Shown piece by piece: positions 47,101-55,319 of a stretch of DNA of 64,000 nt. Position 1 is the first letter of the stretch, and each line of letters opens with the position of its first letter. Made by a program: the position numbers and the translations under genes. The stretch comes from Bactericera cockerelli (lineage: Eukaryota > Arthropoda > Insecta > Hemiptera > Triozidae). The notes under the pieces are model-generated. The model was not told the DNA's origin. It did no database searches and saw only the letters and a program-made list of their open reading frames with translations. Location of the stretch: the NCBI GenBank assembly GCA_024516035.1, contig CM044959.1, positions 12,975,902 through 13,039,901 on the forward strand, in the 5' to 3' direction.

Positions 47101-49482
47101 CGAAGTTAAGCGACATCCAGCGAGTTAAAGACTTGGATGGGTGACCATTCATTCTAATTCTCGTGACGCTGGCTTTTCCCGGCCCCACTCAGGCTGGGTG
47201 AGGTCAATGTGAGTAGCAGGTTTGTGAGTTTCCTGCGAATGGAGGGTAAAACCCCCGTCGTGATATGACCATGGCAGTTGAAAGCGACGTTAAACCCCAA
47301 TTAAAAAAAAAAAAAAAAAAAAAAAGTACATTTGATACATTGTCCATCCCCTAGGCCCGATGCTGGCCACGCCCTCTTTGGAGATTGCTTTCTAGAATGT
47401 CTGTTGTGCTTAATTTAAAGATAAAATCAACCAGACTGCAGTTCCTCAATTCGGTATAGTATAAATGTGCGCTGTGATTGGTTGAAACTGTCTGGCTTAT
47501 CTTATTATTTTTTTTTTTTTTTAAGTGGGGTTTTAACGTCGCTTTCAACTGCCATGGTCATATCACGACGGGGGTTTTACCCTCCATTCGCAGGAAACTC
47601 ACAAACCTGCTACTCACATTGACCTCACCCAGCCTGAGTGGGGCCGGGAAAAGCCAGCGTCACGAGAATTAGAATTTGAATGGTCACCCATCCAAGTCTT
47701 AACCTCGCTGGATGTCGCTTAACTTCGGTGTTCTGAAGGGAACCGGTGTATTCAACATGCCATCGACGCTGGCTGCTTATCTTAGATATTGTATTCCTGT
47801 TTTATAATTCGGCTCTAAATTCACATTTCAGAAAGTTTGAAACAAAAAAATCTGATGTGCATGCAGAAAAGGTCGACCCTTTAAAAGTCCCTTACTGTTG
47901 CGCCGCGTTCAGCTGAAATATCTCCTCCCGCATGAGAACATAGTCCTCGAGGGAGGGGTCATGCAGCTCTGGGCGGGACTTGGTGGGCGGGGCGTCCTCG
48001 GCAATGTGAAGAGGGTCGTCTTCTTCCTCGTCATCCTCGTCATCCTCACTCAGGGATTTGTCCGCGATGCCGCTGTCGTCTCCGTTCTGGGGAAGAGAAT
48101 ACACGTCATCATATTATACTATAGGGTTGGGTGAAAGAGACAAGTCATCATACTATACTATAGGGTTGGGTGGAAGAGATTGCCATAGGCAACGACCACG
48201 CCCTATAGTTAGGACATACCAGATGTTGGGTTGGGTGGAAGAGATTGCCACAGGCAATAACCCCGCCCTTTAGGTAGGACATTAACCTCATTCTCTTTTT
48301 TTTTTCTTCTTGTATATTTGCTTAATCTTTTTGTTTTTCTTTATGTATATTTCATTGTATTCTACTGTATATATTTTTTGTTCTACCTAATAAAGCTTAA
48401 TATAATAATAATATGTGTGTAGGTTTCTTTTGTAGCTATGAAACAGGAGCTGCTGTAGACGCTTGTGGTCTTTGTTGTAGCTTGCCCATTCCGTAGTATA
48501 CCTCCCCTCTGATGGGCGAGAAGTGACACAATACTTCCCATTTAGATGCTGGGTCAACACGAGCGCACCGGAAAGAATCCCTTACAAACAACTGTAACCA
48601 AACTTCGGTGATCCTACGAGAACCAAACTTCGGTGATCAACGCGACATCGACGCTGGCTAAACAGAGGTTAGTTTATGTTATGTATTAGAAGAGACTTTG
48701 AGAACCTCATGAAATCTTCTCATTTTTCCTCAGAAGGTAGGTGAGAGTATACGGAGGAAATTTCTCAATAATAATAATAATAAGATACAGTCGTCTTCAT
48801 AATATGACGCTTGGACATACATATTTTTTTTCGAAAGCAAAGGGGGGGGGGGGGGGGGGGGGAGCTGCTCCCCCGGATATGGGCGCCTAATATGGCCTCA
48901 AGACTTTGCACTGGTAGTCAAGTGGTTAACGCGCTAGTCTGTTAAACCAGGTAGCGTAGGTATCCGTTGGTTCGAATCCCACCCAGTGCGTGAATTTTTC
49001 CTCAATAATTCGAGTTTGTGACCACATAATAATAAGACTCTGAGCCACTCTGAGGGTTAATTGGTAGAAAATGCTTTGAGCATTAACCTTGCCTTATGGT
49101 TACCTTCTACTAAAGAGTATTATTATTATTATAGTGCCCCAGCCAGAATACGAACAGACTCTGAGGGTTATTTGGTAGAAAATGCTTTGAGCAATAACCT
49201 CGCCTGGTGGTTACCTTCCACTAAAGAGTGTTATTATTATGATAAGACTTACCTTTAGGGGCAAGGACTCTGAATGTTACAGACCTCTCATTAAATAAAT
49301 ATTCATTTAAAAAAAAGAAGACTTACCTTTTTGGCGTCCCCAGCTTCGCTCAGTGCGCCAAGACACTGTCTGAGCTGGGTCTGAAATTCAGCACAGGTCT
49401 TCCTGAAGGACTCAAAGCTCTGGAGTTTCTGGACGCAATCCTCACACATGTGCTTGGGGAGATCAGCTTCATCTTTGTCGAT
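39020..49482 (-). CDS. ZAD-type multi-zinc-finger protein, spliced, 5' end missing
   Basis: Eight exons read on the minus strand: 49482-49327, 48086-47896, 46981-46790, 43836-43602, 42669-42519, 41569-41298, 40655-40324, 39173-39020. The total is 1683 nt (561 codons with stop). Every junction has consensus-like splice sites and the phases (0, 2, 2, 0, 1, 0, 2) agree across all introns. The first exon gives the second half of a zinc-finger-associated domain (LPKHMCEDCVQKL), the insect dimerisation module. An acidic linker (SEDDEDDEEEDD) and a helical segment follow, then about seven C2H2 fingers, one with a C in place of the last His (ARHKLC). Predicted nuclear DNA-binding regulator. The exon with the CxxC half of the ZAD was not found and is probably beyond the window. 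Exons are GC-rich. The introns are full of SINEs and MITEs. Confidence 0.88.
39187..39400. repeat. 45-bp minisatellite at the last acceptor
   Basis: About five units of GTTAGAAAACGAAACACATT plus AATGGTAGTCACTGGTAGTC, ending in the head of a SINE C copy. The AGAAAACGAAAC part is the pyrimidine tract of the ZAD gene's last acceptor read from the other strand. Confidence 0.9.
39378..39522 (+). repeat. SINE C copy
   Basis: Head GCACTGGTAGTCAAGTAGTT, B box GTTGGTTCGAATCCCACC, tail GTTTACCTTCCACTAAAGAG. The middle is deleted. Confidence 0.85.
39523..39725 (+). repeat. SINE B copy
   Basis: Nearly intact: CCCGGTAGCTCAGTGGTAAA, GTGGGTTCGAAACCCGGC, GGGCAGTATAAATAAGGCGA. Confidence 0.9.
40125..40299 (+). 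repeat. SINE F 3' part with poly-A
   Basis: ACTTCTCGCCCATCACAAGG occurs and is partly duplicated (CTCGCCCATCAAAGGGGAGC), then ACTACGAAATAAAAAAG and a ~38-bp poly-A run reaching close to the donor of the ZAD exon at 40324. Confidence 0.7.
40324..40655 (-). CDS. ZAD gene, exon with one finger
   Basis: It starts MPPLFPPGLLPDT in phase 0 after acceptor TTTCACTCCACCAG. A Pro/Ser-rich, unstructured-looking region precedes the finger CDVCSKVFSRRSHLLRHLKR. It ends in phase 2 before GTGAGT. Confidence 0.88.
40890..41135 (-). repeat. SINE A fragment
   Basis: The TTTTAACGTCCTGATTTGAG, CGTAACAGCTACCC and CCAGCATGGGTTCTGCCGGA segments are the reverse of the A body. Confidence 0.6.
41298..41569 (-). CDS. 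ZAD gene, exon with two fingers
   Basis: Enters in phase 1 after CCCATTTCCAG. The fingers are CDVCNQGFVRKEHLVRHRKR (H-x4-H) and CSVCGKTFTRREHLRRHQQI. A Gly/Ala/Ser-rich end precedes GTGAGT. Confidence 0.88.
41990..42589. repeat. 118-bp minisatellite overlapping a zinc-finger exon
   Basis: The marker GATG+TAAGTTTCTCGG recurs at 42107, 42225, 42343 and 42461 (period 118), and the exon itself aligns as the next unit at 42579. Each unit carries, on the minus strand, the exon 3' end (CCAGGCATAAACTGTGTAGT and on) and its donor TTTG before GTGAGT. Plus-strand frames across the array are artefacts. Confidence 0.92.
42519..42669 (-). CDS. ZAD gene, exon inside minisatellite edge
   Basis: Starts in phase 0 (acceptor CATTCCCACAG), completing the second finger as DQLREHLSTH, then finger CDSCKKQFVRNEHLARHKLC, whose last ligand is Cys. 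The final ~17 residues (SPSCTGELASPLF) lie in repeat sequence. The donor GTGAGT is inside the repeat. Confidence 0.82.
43111..43300 (+). repeat. SINE B copy
   Basis: TAGTTGCTTAGTGGTCAAGG and GCGGGTTCAAAACCC form the head. The tail is GGGCAGTATAAATAAGGCGA. Confidence 0.85.
43308..43440 (+). repeat. Dispersed repeat, ATCGTGAACGATGGTAG type
   Basis: A second copy is at 62331-62455 with high identity (GACAGTGGAGGAATGACTCA, CAAGGAGGCTAATA, CCAAGCCAATGCTGGTCTAC). The class is unknown. Confidence 0.75.
43413..43573. repeat. ~42-bp tandem repeat by a splice donor
   Basis: Four units of GCTGGTCTACTCCCTGTTTA plus TAGTCCCCCAG lie just downstream (minus strand) of ZAD exon 43602-43836. It is an expansion of the end of the adjoining dispersed repeat. 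Confidence 0.85.
43602..43836 (-). CDS. ZAD gene, exon with first fingers
   Basis: Enters in phase 2 (acceptor GTTGTTCCTCAG). A CxxC pair (CSLCGEC) has no matching His. Finger 1 is CHVCGKVFPRRGSWRRHLST; finger 2 starts CRVCWTGFNLK and is split by the intron (donor GTGGGT). Confidence 0.88.
43932..44214. mobile_element. hAT-like MITE with 8-bp target duplication
   Basis: TAGGGGTCGGCAATTA at one end and TAACTGCCGACCGAGG at the other, flanked by CCCTAGAC at 43924-43931 and 44215-44222. The interior is rich in GCGGTCCGGATT. An 8-bp duplication and GGGGTCGGCA-type ends fit the hAT superfamily. Confidence 0.8.
44410..44640 (+). repeat. 5S-headed SINE copy
   Basis: CCCAGCGTCAATGGCACGTG head, GTGCAGCGAGGTTAGGATTT, full body, and an AACGTTAAACTAAAA end. 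Confidence 0.85.
44798..44948 (-). repeat. SINE D copy
   Basis: The reverse of the D head and tail is complete (ACCTCAGTAGCTTGAACATT, GGTTCGAGTCCCAAG). Confidence 0.8.
45388..45560 (+). repeat. SINE B copy
   Basis: CCCGGTAGCTCTGTTGG head with GCGGGTTCGAAACCCACC. The body has GGGCTTACTGCTGGTATATT. Confidence 0.85.
45740..45985. repeat. SINE D (+) followed by SINE B (-) fragment
   Basis: D: AGGAGGTCGGTGGTTCAAGT to TAACACTAACA (about 45740-45845). B reversed: CCAGCAGTAAGCCCAAAACG to GCCTTGACCACTGAG (about 45863-45978). Confidence 0.75.
45980..46322 (-). repeat. 5S-headed SINE copy plus short extra fragment
   Basis: The main copy is about 46212-45985 (GCGTCGATGTCGCGTTGAAT, CGAAGTTAAGCAACGTCCAG on the minus strand). 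A head-only fragment at 46322-46284 is adjacent. Confidence 0.8.
46365..46783 (+). mobile_element. 3' end of a non-LTR retrotransposon (RTE-like)
   Basis: A 97-codon frame at 46387-46680 encodes the C-terminus typical of these elements: AEMKMLRWMCGITRRDRVRN, then RLRWFGHIERRDE and KRGRPKMRWRDKVEEDL, with a stop. The 3' UTR (ATGCCGACCCCAAGTAGGTT, GGGAAAAGGCAAAG, GAAGAAGAAG) follows. Heavily 5' truncated. The clade is assigned from memory as RTE-like. It ends right beside the donor of the ZAD exon at 46790. Confidence 0.8.
46790..46981 (-). CDS. ZAD gene, linker exon
   Basis: Phase 2 in, phase 2 out (donor GTATGT). It encodes SSILGDYLEEYSKQNGPKKQ and MEIQKLRKEILPPMWDVFEK: charged, probably helical, no known domain. 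Confidence 0.83.
47054..47321 (+). repeat. Complete young 5S-headed SINE
   Basis: Almost identical to 15894-16166. The direct repeat AAAAGTACATTT flanks it (47041-47052 and about 47322-47333). It ends in poly-A. Confidence 0.93.
47400..47815. mobile_element. GGGCCGAATTAT-family MITE split by a SINE
   Basis: The left half (GCTGTGATTGGTTGAAACTG, GTCTGGCTTATCTTA) continues on the right (GCTTATCTTAGATATTGTAT, TTTATAATTCGGCTC). The SINE at 47505-47774 sits between duplicate GCTTATCTTA copies. Confidence 0.75.
47505..47774 (-). repeat. Complete young 5S-headed SINE, inverted
   Basis: Nearly identical to 47054-47321 and in the opposite orientation ~190 bp away. Target duplication GCTTATCTTA at 47495-47504 and 47775-47784. 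Confidence 0.93.
47896..48086 (-). CDS. ZAD gene, acidic linker exon
   Basis: It enters in phase 0 (acceptor TATTCTCTTCCCCAG) and reads NGDDSGIADKSLSEDDEDDE, then VLMREEIFQLNAAQ. It leaves in phase 2 before GTAAGG. Confidence 0.85.
48119..48420 (+). repeat. GGGTTGGGTGGAAGAGATTG repeat, multiple units
   Basis: Two partial starts and a full copy from 48222, ending in AATAAAGCTTAATA and a TAATAATAAT run. The tail and internal T-rich stretch look like a retroelement 3' end. Confidence 0.65.
48415..48661 (-). repeat. SINE F copy joined to 5S-SINE head fragments
   Basis: The F body covers 48415-48600. Then AACTTCGGTGATCCTACGAG and GCGACATCGACGCTGGC, pieces of the 5S head. Confidence 0.7.
48908..49240 (+). 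repeat. SINE C copy plus a second tail
   Basis: GCACTGGTAGTCAAGTGGTT to CTTCTACTAAAGAG (48908-49125), then a repeat of the tail (ACTCTGAGGGTTATTTGGTA, 49150-49235). Confidence 0.88.
49327..49482 (-). CDS. ZAD gene, exon with second half of the ZAD
   Basis: 52 codons, phase 0 at both ends. The acceptor is CTGTTTCTCTTCTTCAG; the donor is GTAAGT. The CxxC of HMCEDCVQKLQSFESFRKTC fits the second Cys pair of the zinc-finger-associated domain. The first pair must be in an upstream exon. Confidence 0.88.
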
Positions 49483-49699
49483 CTGAAGAAGAGAAACAGT
49501 TGATGTGTTTTCATTCAAATATACAGTCGAACCGGGGTATAAGTGGGCGTAATATAAGAGAAACCTGGATATAAGTGGGCGGAATATAAGAGAAACCTGG
49601 ATATAACTGGGCGGAATATAAGAGAAACCTGGATATAAGAGAACAGAATATAAGAGAAACCTGGATATAAGAGAACAGAATATAAGAGACACCTTGCTA

Positions 49700-49850
49700 T
49701 GGGGCAACTGATCTCAGTGGCGTGATCGATAAAGCGGCGGAAGTGTAATCCGGAGGTTGGTGGTTCAAGTCCCAAAGTAAGCAAAAATTTAATAAAACTC
49801 GTTTCAGTAGTTGTGATACCATGATTGTGATTAACACAAATATGATAACT
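49700..49850 (+). repeat. SINE D copy
   Basis: ATCTCAGTGGCGTGATCGAT head, GGTTCAAGTCCCAAAG, and a GTGATTAACACAAATATGAT tail. A ~35-bp tandem repeat (GGAATATAAGAGAAACCTGG) precedes it at 49528-49692. Confidence 0.8.
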
Positions 49851-49864
49851 TTTATTATTATCTG

Positions 49865-50184
49865 ATCTGGTTGCGGGGTTTTCAGTGAAACCCTTTCAAT
49901 TAACACTGCGACCTAATTAGATCTTTGTGACCAGTTGATTCTCTTTGGTTTTAACGTCCTGATTGAGATAGATGGTCAGGGCGGGGGTTTTACCCTCCAT
50001 TCGCTGGGAATCGTAGCAGCTACCAACACTAATCTCACCCAGCCTGGATAGGGCCGGAAATGCCAGCCTCACGTGTTTGGAGGGAACAAAATTCTATTCG
50101 AAAAGTCTGCTCTAACCGGGGATCGAACTTGGGATCTCTGGACTACGGGCAGTAGTCACAACCATTACGCCACGGAGGCTGGCT
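49865..50184 (-). repeat. SINE A copy
   Basis: Head on the minus strand: GCCAGCCTCCGTGGCGTAAT, then AAGTTCGATCCCCGG. Body as in 2961-3165. The 3' end here differs from the LINE-like tail of other copies (GGTTTCACTGAAAACCCCGC). Confidence 0.85.
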
Positions 50185-50725
50185 AACTTTTACTTACTAT
50201 AGGAAAAGGGACTTTTTAGTCTTATCTCGGCAGTATAAACAAGGTATATTCTAATCTATTCTATTCTATTTTCAATATATACATAGGTACCTTAAACTTA
50301 AAACTTTATGGAACTCGTTAGTCCAAGTCTGGTAATATAAATAACGCGATATTATCGGTAATTCAAAGATCCAAAAATCAGCACATCACATGTGTTGCAA
50401 CAAAAACGAACGAATGAGTGCCTAGGCAGTCATGAAAACGCCCGCATTGCCCACTACTTAAGCCCCTGCGTATACGTCACGAAGCCACGGCCTCTTAAAT
50501 TACCTATTCGAGATGGTAAAAAACATGGAATCGTCTCTCTTGAGGTCACTACTTGCACTGACGTGTCTAGTTTATGTACTTGGGACTGCACAGCGCATGC
50601 ACATGCTATAGCCAAGCTCAACAACTAGGATACTTTACTATTTTTTTTAAATTCCTTGAGAAACCAACTAGTTTTTTTTTATTAATAAAAAGATTATTAT
50701 TATTATTCAACACTTTATCTCTATA

Positions 50726-51165
50726 CAGGGTGGTCCAGAAAGTTTGCACCAAAATGATAGGGGTAATAAAAGAGACCATTTCCAACAAAAATATTCCCGG
50801 ACAGTTTCCTTTATTTTTTGTCGTTTTCAAAATGGCGGCCAAAACGTGTGTTTTTCAAATATTCCGACTTTGGTTGGCTTTTGATTTTTTTATTTTTTCT
50901 GTACCACCTCGAAAAAAACGGATTGCATTTTTGAATTGAAAATAAAATTTTAATTAAAATAAGTTAAATTAACCCGTTCAATGTTTTAATGATCATACTC
51001 ATTTAGGCTGTCAACGTTCTGAACGCACATATTTGAAAAACACACGTTTTGGCCGCCATTTTGAAAACGACAAAAAATAAAGGAAAATGTCCCGGAATAT
51101 TTTTGTTGGAAATGGTCTCTTTTATTACCCCTATCATTTTGGTGCAAACTTTCTGGACCACCCTG
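50726..51165. mobile_element. Palindromic MITE with CAGGGTGGTCCAGAAAG ends
   Basis: Ends CAGGGTGGTCCAGAAAGTTT and its reverse complement, between TA dinucleotides (50724-50725, 51166-51167). Arms ~145 bp: AAAATGATAGGGGTAATAAA, AAATGGCGGCCAAAACGTGT. No coding capacity. Confidence 0.88.
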
Positions 51166-51389
51166 TATATAAATGAGAAATATGGACGGGCTTTGTATCT
51201 TTGTGTGTCCGGAATTGTTTAGGCGAAACGGTAAGAGATAGCGAAAAATTGATGAGAGATGACCCCAAGTAAAATTGCCGGAAAATACCAGGAAAATTAT
51301 CAAAAGTCCGAAATTCCAAACCATCCTTGAGTTATGACCTTCCTCAAGTATTTCCTTGAGGAAGGGTCCGATTTTAAGACAGTCTTTGC

Positions 51390-51971
51390 CCTGGAACTTG
51401 AAATCTATCGCCAGGACCTATATTTTTTATTATTTAATAACACATTAGACAAAATTAGCTTTCATTTAATTCAATTTAGACCACATTCTGACGTACCGTT
51501 CTGGAGATATAAGCCAGAATGTTCGAAATTTCGACCTTTTTTTCAGACTTTTCACGTTTTTTAGCAGATTCCAGCGCGGAACTTAAAATTTGTCGCGAGG
51601 ACCTATATTTTTTATTATTTAATAACACATTAGACAAAACTAGCTTTTATTTAAATCATATTAGGCCACATTCTGACGTACCGTTCTCGAGATAGAAACC
51701 AGAATGTTCGAAATTTCGACCATTTTTTCAGACTTTTCCCGTTTTTTTACAGATTTCAGCACGGAACTTAAAAGTTATCGCGAGGACCTATATTTTTATT
51801 GTAAAAACTGTCTGAGAACATCACATGATTTTATTTGAGCCCTTTGTTGCCATATTCTGACAAACCGTTCTCGAAATATGGGCCAGTTTGCTACATTATC
51901 AATATCCGCTATGATAGATTTGGCTCGGGATTTTGAAATTTACAGCGATGATGACTGCGTGTGTGTGTGTG

Positions 51972-52021
<50 letters not shown>

Positions 52022-52395
52022 TGTGTGGTGATGTGTGTGTGTGTGTGTGGTGTGTGTGTGTGTGTGGTGTGTGTGTGTGTGGTGTTGTGTGTGTGGTGTG
52101 TGGTGTGTGTGGTGTGTGTGTGGTTTGTGTGTGTTGTGTTGTGTTGTGTGTGTGTGGTTGTGTGTGGTGGTGTGGTGTGTGTGTGGTGGTTGTGTGTGGT
52201 GTGTGTGTGTGTGTGTGTGTGGGTGGGTTGTGTGGTGGTGGGTGTGTGTGTGTGGATGGGTGTGTGTGTGTGTGATGTGTTGTGTGTGTGTGTGTGTGTG
52301 TGGATGGTGTGGTGTGTGATGTGGTGGGTGTGTGAAGTGTGTTATGGTGTGGGTGGTGTGTGTGATGGCTTGGCGAAGCGGGTGCAGCCCGCTAG
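51390..52395 (+). mobile_element. Possible Helitron/Helentron-like element
   Basis: About three ~185-bp tandem units (GAGGACCTATATTTTTTATT near 51411, 51596 and 51782), then a long GT microsatellite, then a hairpin (GCGGG and CCCGC, 52378-52392) closing with CTAG and T. The hairpin and CTAG overlap by one base, so the match to a Helitron end is imperfect. Confidence 0.4.
51958..52370. repeat. (GT)n microsatellite
   Basis: GT-rich sequence with small GTGG interruptions. The Cys/Val- and His/Thr-rich frames here are artefacts. Confidence 0.95.
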
Positions 52396-52524
52396 TTAGA
52401 TATAAATAGACATAAGTACAATACAAATAATTATTTTAACAATGAAAAAAATGGAAAGAATATATACAATAAAAATGAAAAATATACGAGTATAGAAACA
52501 TAATATACAATAGAAACATAATTA

Positions 52525-52870
52525 TGTCCTAACTAAAGGGCGGGGTTCTTGCCTATGGCAATCTCTTCCGAAGATTAATGTTCCACAGCCTTTTTTATTT
52601 TATAGCCATGAAACAAAAGCTATACTGTACCCACTTATGGTCTGTGTAATAGTTTGCCCATTCCGTAGTAAGCCTCCTATCTGATGAGCAAGATGTGACA
52701 ATTGTGACACAATACTTCTCATTTAGGTGCAAGAGTGCACCGGAAAGTATCCCTTGCAAACTGTAACCAAATTTTGAATTCAAAATGTCGGCTTTGGGAT
52801 TCAAACCTGGGTACCCGAGACCTTCTGAGTGCCTCATTTTTTTGCCACCCGAATGGCCTAGCCTTACCGT
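52525..52870 (-). repeat. GGGTTGGG-type fragment and SINE F copy
   Basis: The reverse of CCGCCC...TAGTTAGGAC is at 52525-52575. SINE F runs 52580-52870 with a degenerate B box (CCCAGGTTTGAATCCC). Confidence 0.7.
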
Positions 52871-52917
52871 GATGCAATAAGAGTCTCCTCAGATTCTATG
52901 TAGGTAGCACAGAATGT

Positions 52918-53135
52918 TAAGCAACGTCCAGCGAGGTGATTACTTGGATGGGTGACCTTTCAAATTCAAACCCTCGTGATGAATTCAAATTCAAACCCTA
53001 CCTATTCACGGCCCCACTCGGGCTGGGTGAGATTAATGTGAGTAGCTGGTTTGAGAGTTTCCAGCAAATCGAGGCTAAAACTCCTGTCGTGATAATTATG
53101 ACCATGAAGTTGAAAGCGAAGTCGAAGTAAAAAAA
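52918..53135 (+). repeat. 5S-headed SINE, 5'-truncated
   Basis: AGCAACGTCCAGCGAGGTGA, a short internal duplication (GATGAATTCAAATTCAAACC), then the shared body and an A-rich end. Confidence 0.8.
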
Positions 53136-53194
53136 AAACACATCTCAACTATTATCCATTTTATCAAATAGAGTTAAAGTTAAACTATGGATGG

Positions 53195-53397
53195 ATAAGT
53201 AGTATAAATACCTATGCTAGTCTAGTAAACCAGGTACCGCAGGGATTCGAATCCCACCCAGAGCATGAAATTTTCCTCATTAATTTGAGTTTGTGACCAC
53301 ATAATAATAAGACTCTGAGGGTTTGGTGGTAGAAAATGTTTTGAGCACTAACCTCGCCTGGTGGTTACCTTCCACTAAAGAGTGTTATTATTATTAC
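53195..53397 (+). repeat. SINE C copy
   Basis: TAGTCTAGTAAACCAGGTAC to TTCCACTAAAGAGTG. The head is degenerate. Confidence 0.8.
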
Positions 53398-53709
53398 ATA
53401 TGTATGTTGATTGGTACAAAGGACGAGGTTTCTAAATAGGACTGAACTGTACATGTACAGTGTACACAGAGGTTAGCAAGCTACAGAAGGAACCCCCATG
53501 TGGAATGCTGACGTTAGATCAATTCCAGTAGGAAAAACAGACCAGTCCAAGGTTCGAGGTGACCAAGCGACTATCGACCATCAGGTATTGTACGTGCTAT
53601 ATGGGCAGTATCAAAATCGTAAACATATATAGGTAACACGAGTAAGACAGGCAAAAAAATTTGAGAATAAAATTCCAAATACAAAATGTGGGTTGCCCAT
53701 GGATAAGTA

Positions 53710-54090
53710 CCTAATTACCTATGTAATGGTAGGTACCTATGTAATGGTAGGTACCTATGTACTGGTAGGTACCTATACAAATGGTAGGTACCTATGTAAT
53801 GGTAGGTAGGTACTTATGTAATGGTAGGTACCTATGTAATGGTAGGTAGGTACTTATGTAATGGTAGGTACCTATGTATTGGTAGGTACCTATGTAATGG
53901 TAGGAACCTATGTAATGGTAGGTACCTATGTAATGGTAGGTACCTATGTAATGGTAGGAACCTATGTAATGGTAGGTATCTATGTAATAATAGGTAAGTA
54001 TGTAATGGTAGGTACCTATGTAATGGTAGGTACCTTTGTAATGGATGTACCTATATAATGGTAGGTACCTATGTAATGGTAGGTATTTTT
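53710..54090 (+). repeat. 18-bp minisatellite
   Basis: About 20 units of AATGGTAGGTACCTATGT with small variants. A 65-codon frame across it (MVGTYV repeats) is an artefact. Confidence 0.95.
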
Positions 54091-54284
54091 CTGCGTAATG
54101 AATCTATGGGGTAACCTGGTAACAGTAAGAGAAGATAGAAAACAATCGTAGGAATTTCTCGACCAGTGTCGTATTGTGAAGTTTTACCAATTTCATTACC
54201 AATCTATGTAAGACACGTAATTCTGCTATCTATCTACTCTATGAAGAAGAAAAAATAGGTTGGCATTTGCGTACTCACCACCCA

Positions 54285-54390
54285 TCCAGGCTGGGTGAGG
54301 TTAATGTGGATAGATTGGGTTGGGTGGAACCCGTGGAAGAGATTGCCATAGGCAATAACCCCGCCCTTTAGTTAGGACATGTGTATATAT
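54285..54390 (+). repeat. 5S-SINE body fragment plus GGGTTGGG-type repeat
   Basis: CCAGGCTGGGTGAGGTTAAT, then GGGTTGGGTGGAACCC and CCGCCCTTTAGTTAGGACAT. Confidence 0.7.
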
Positions 54391-54656
54391 TATGTTTATT
54401 TTTTCTTGTTTATATTATTAATATTGTCAATTTTTATATTTAATTTTTACCATTATTTGTCTTTATATGTTCTACTAACAAAGAGTTTTTAAATAAATAA
54501 ATAGATGGTAAGATTTTCAGTTATTGAAGAGTTAAAACTCCGTCCTGAATAACTCCTAAATTATTGGATAAGGGAGGCCTCGACGTTGAATCTGGGCGCC
54601 CATATAATCCTTTCATCACAGTGAAAAACTCATCTGTGACTGTCTCACGAACAGGA

Positions 54657-54973
54657 AAGGGGCGAATTATAAAATATAGGATTACAACAAAGATAAGCCA
54701 GACCGTCCCTTAAGTCCGAGTTTCAACCAATCACAGGCCAATTCAGTCCAAATTGAGGGACAATCTGGCTTATCTCAGTTGTAATCCTATTTTATAATTC
54801 GGCTATATTGTTTCAACCAATCACAGCCCACTTTAGTCCAAATTGAGGAACAATCTGCCTTGTTTCTGTTGTAATGCTATTTTGTAATTCGGCTCTATTG
54901 TTTCAACCAATCACAGTCAACTTTTGTACAATATCGCTTGTCTCTGTTGTAATGCTATTTTATAATTTGGCCC
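54657..54973. mobile_element. GGGCGAATTATAAAAT MITE with duplicated right arm
   Basis: The left end GGGGCGAATTATAAAATATA is mirrored near 54800 (TATTTTATAATTCGGC). The right arm (TTTCAACCAATCACAGCCCA, GTTGTAATGCTATTTT) is then repeated two more times, ending at ATAATTTGGCCC. Confidence 0.78.
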
Positions 54974-55319
54974 TACGACCACCAGTTAAACTCCGTGACC
55001 ACCACTGTTTACCATAGAAAAAAAAAATGATGACAGAGTAGCTTCTCTTCTGTTGTTACATTTGCTACCAATGTATAATGTATGTATACGTATGTAACAG
55101 AGATATTATGATCAGGATACCCATGTACCAGTGATAGGCACTGGCCAGGATAGCCAGCTCCACTCTGGTGATAGCAACACGAGTGATTATTTTCAGACAA
55201 ATCCTTAAAGCCGTCTATTCAGCGCTTCCCAAACGAAACTCTAACACCCTCTTTAACCGTCTCTACGTGCCCATTGAACCAACGATTTTTTCCCATTGCA
55301 GTTTTTTTTTTTGAGTCTC

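Noticed and set aside
51878..52426. Cys/Val-rich and His/Thr-rich frames of about 175 codons
   Set aside because: They are translations of the GT microsatellite.
53710..54090. CRISPR-like array
   Set aside because: The units are contiguous with no unique spacers, and the genome is eukaryotic.
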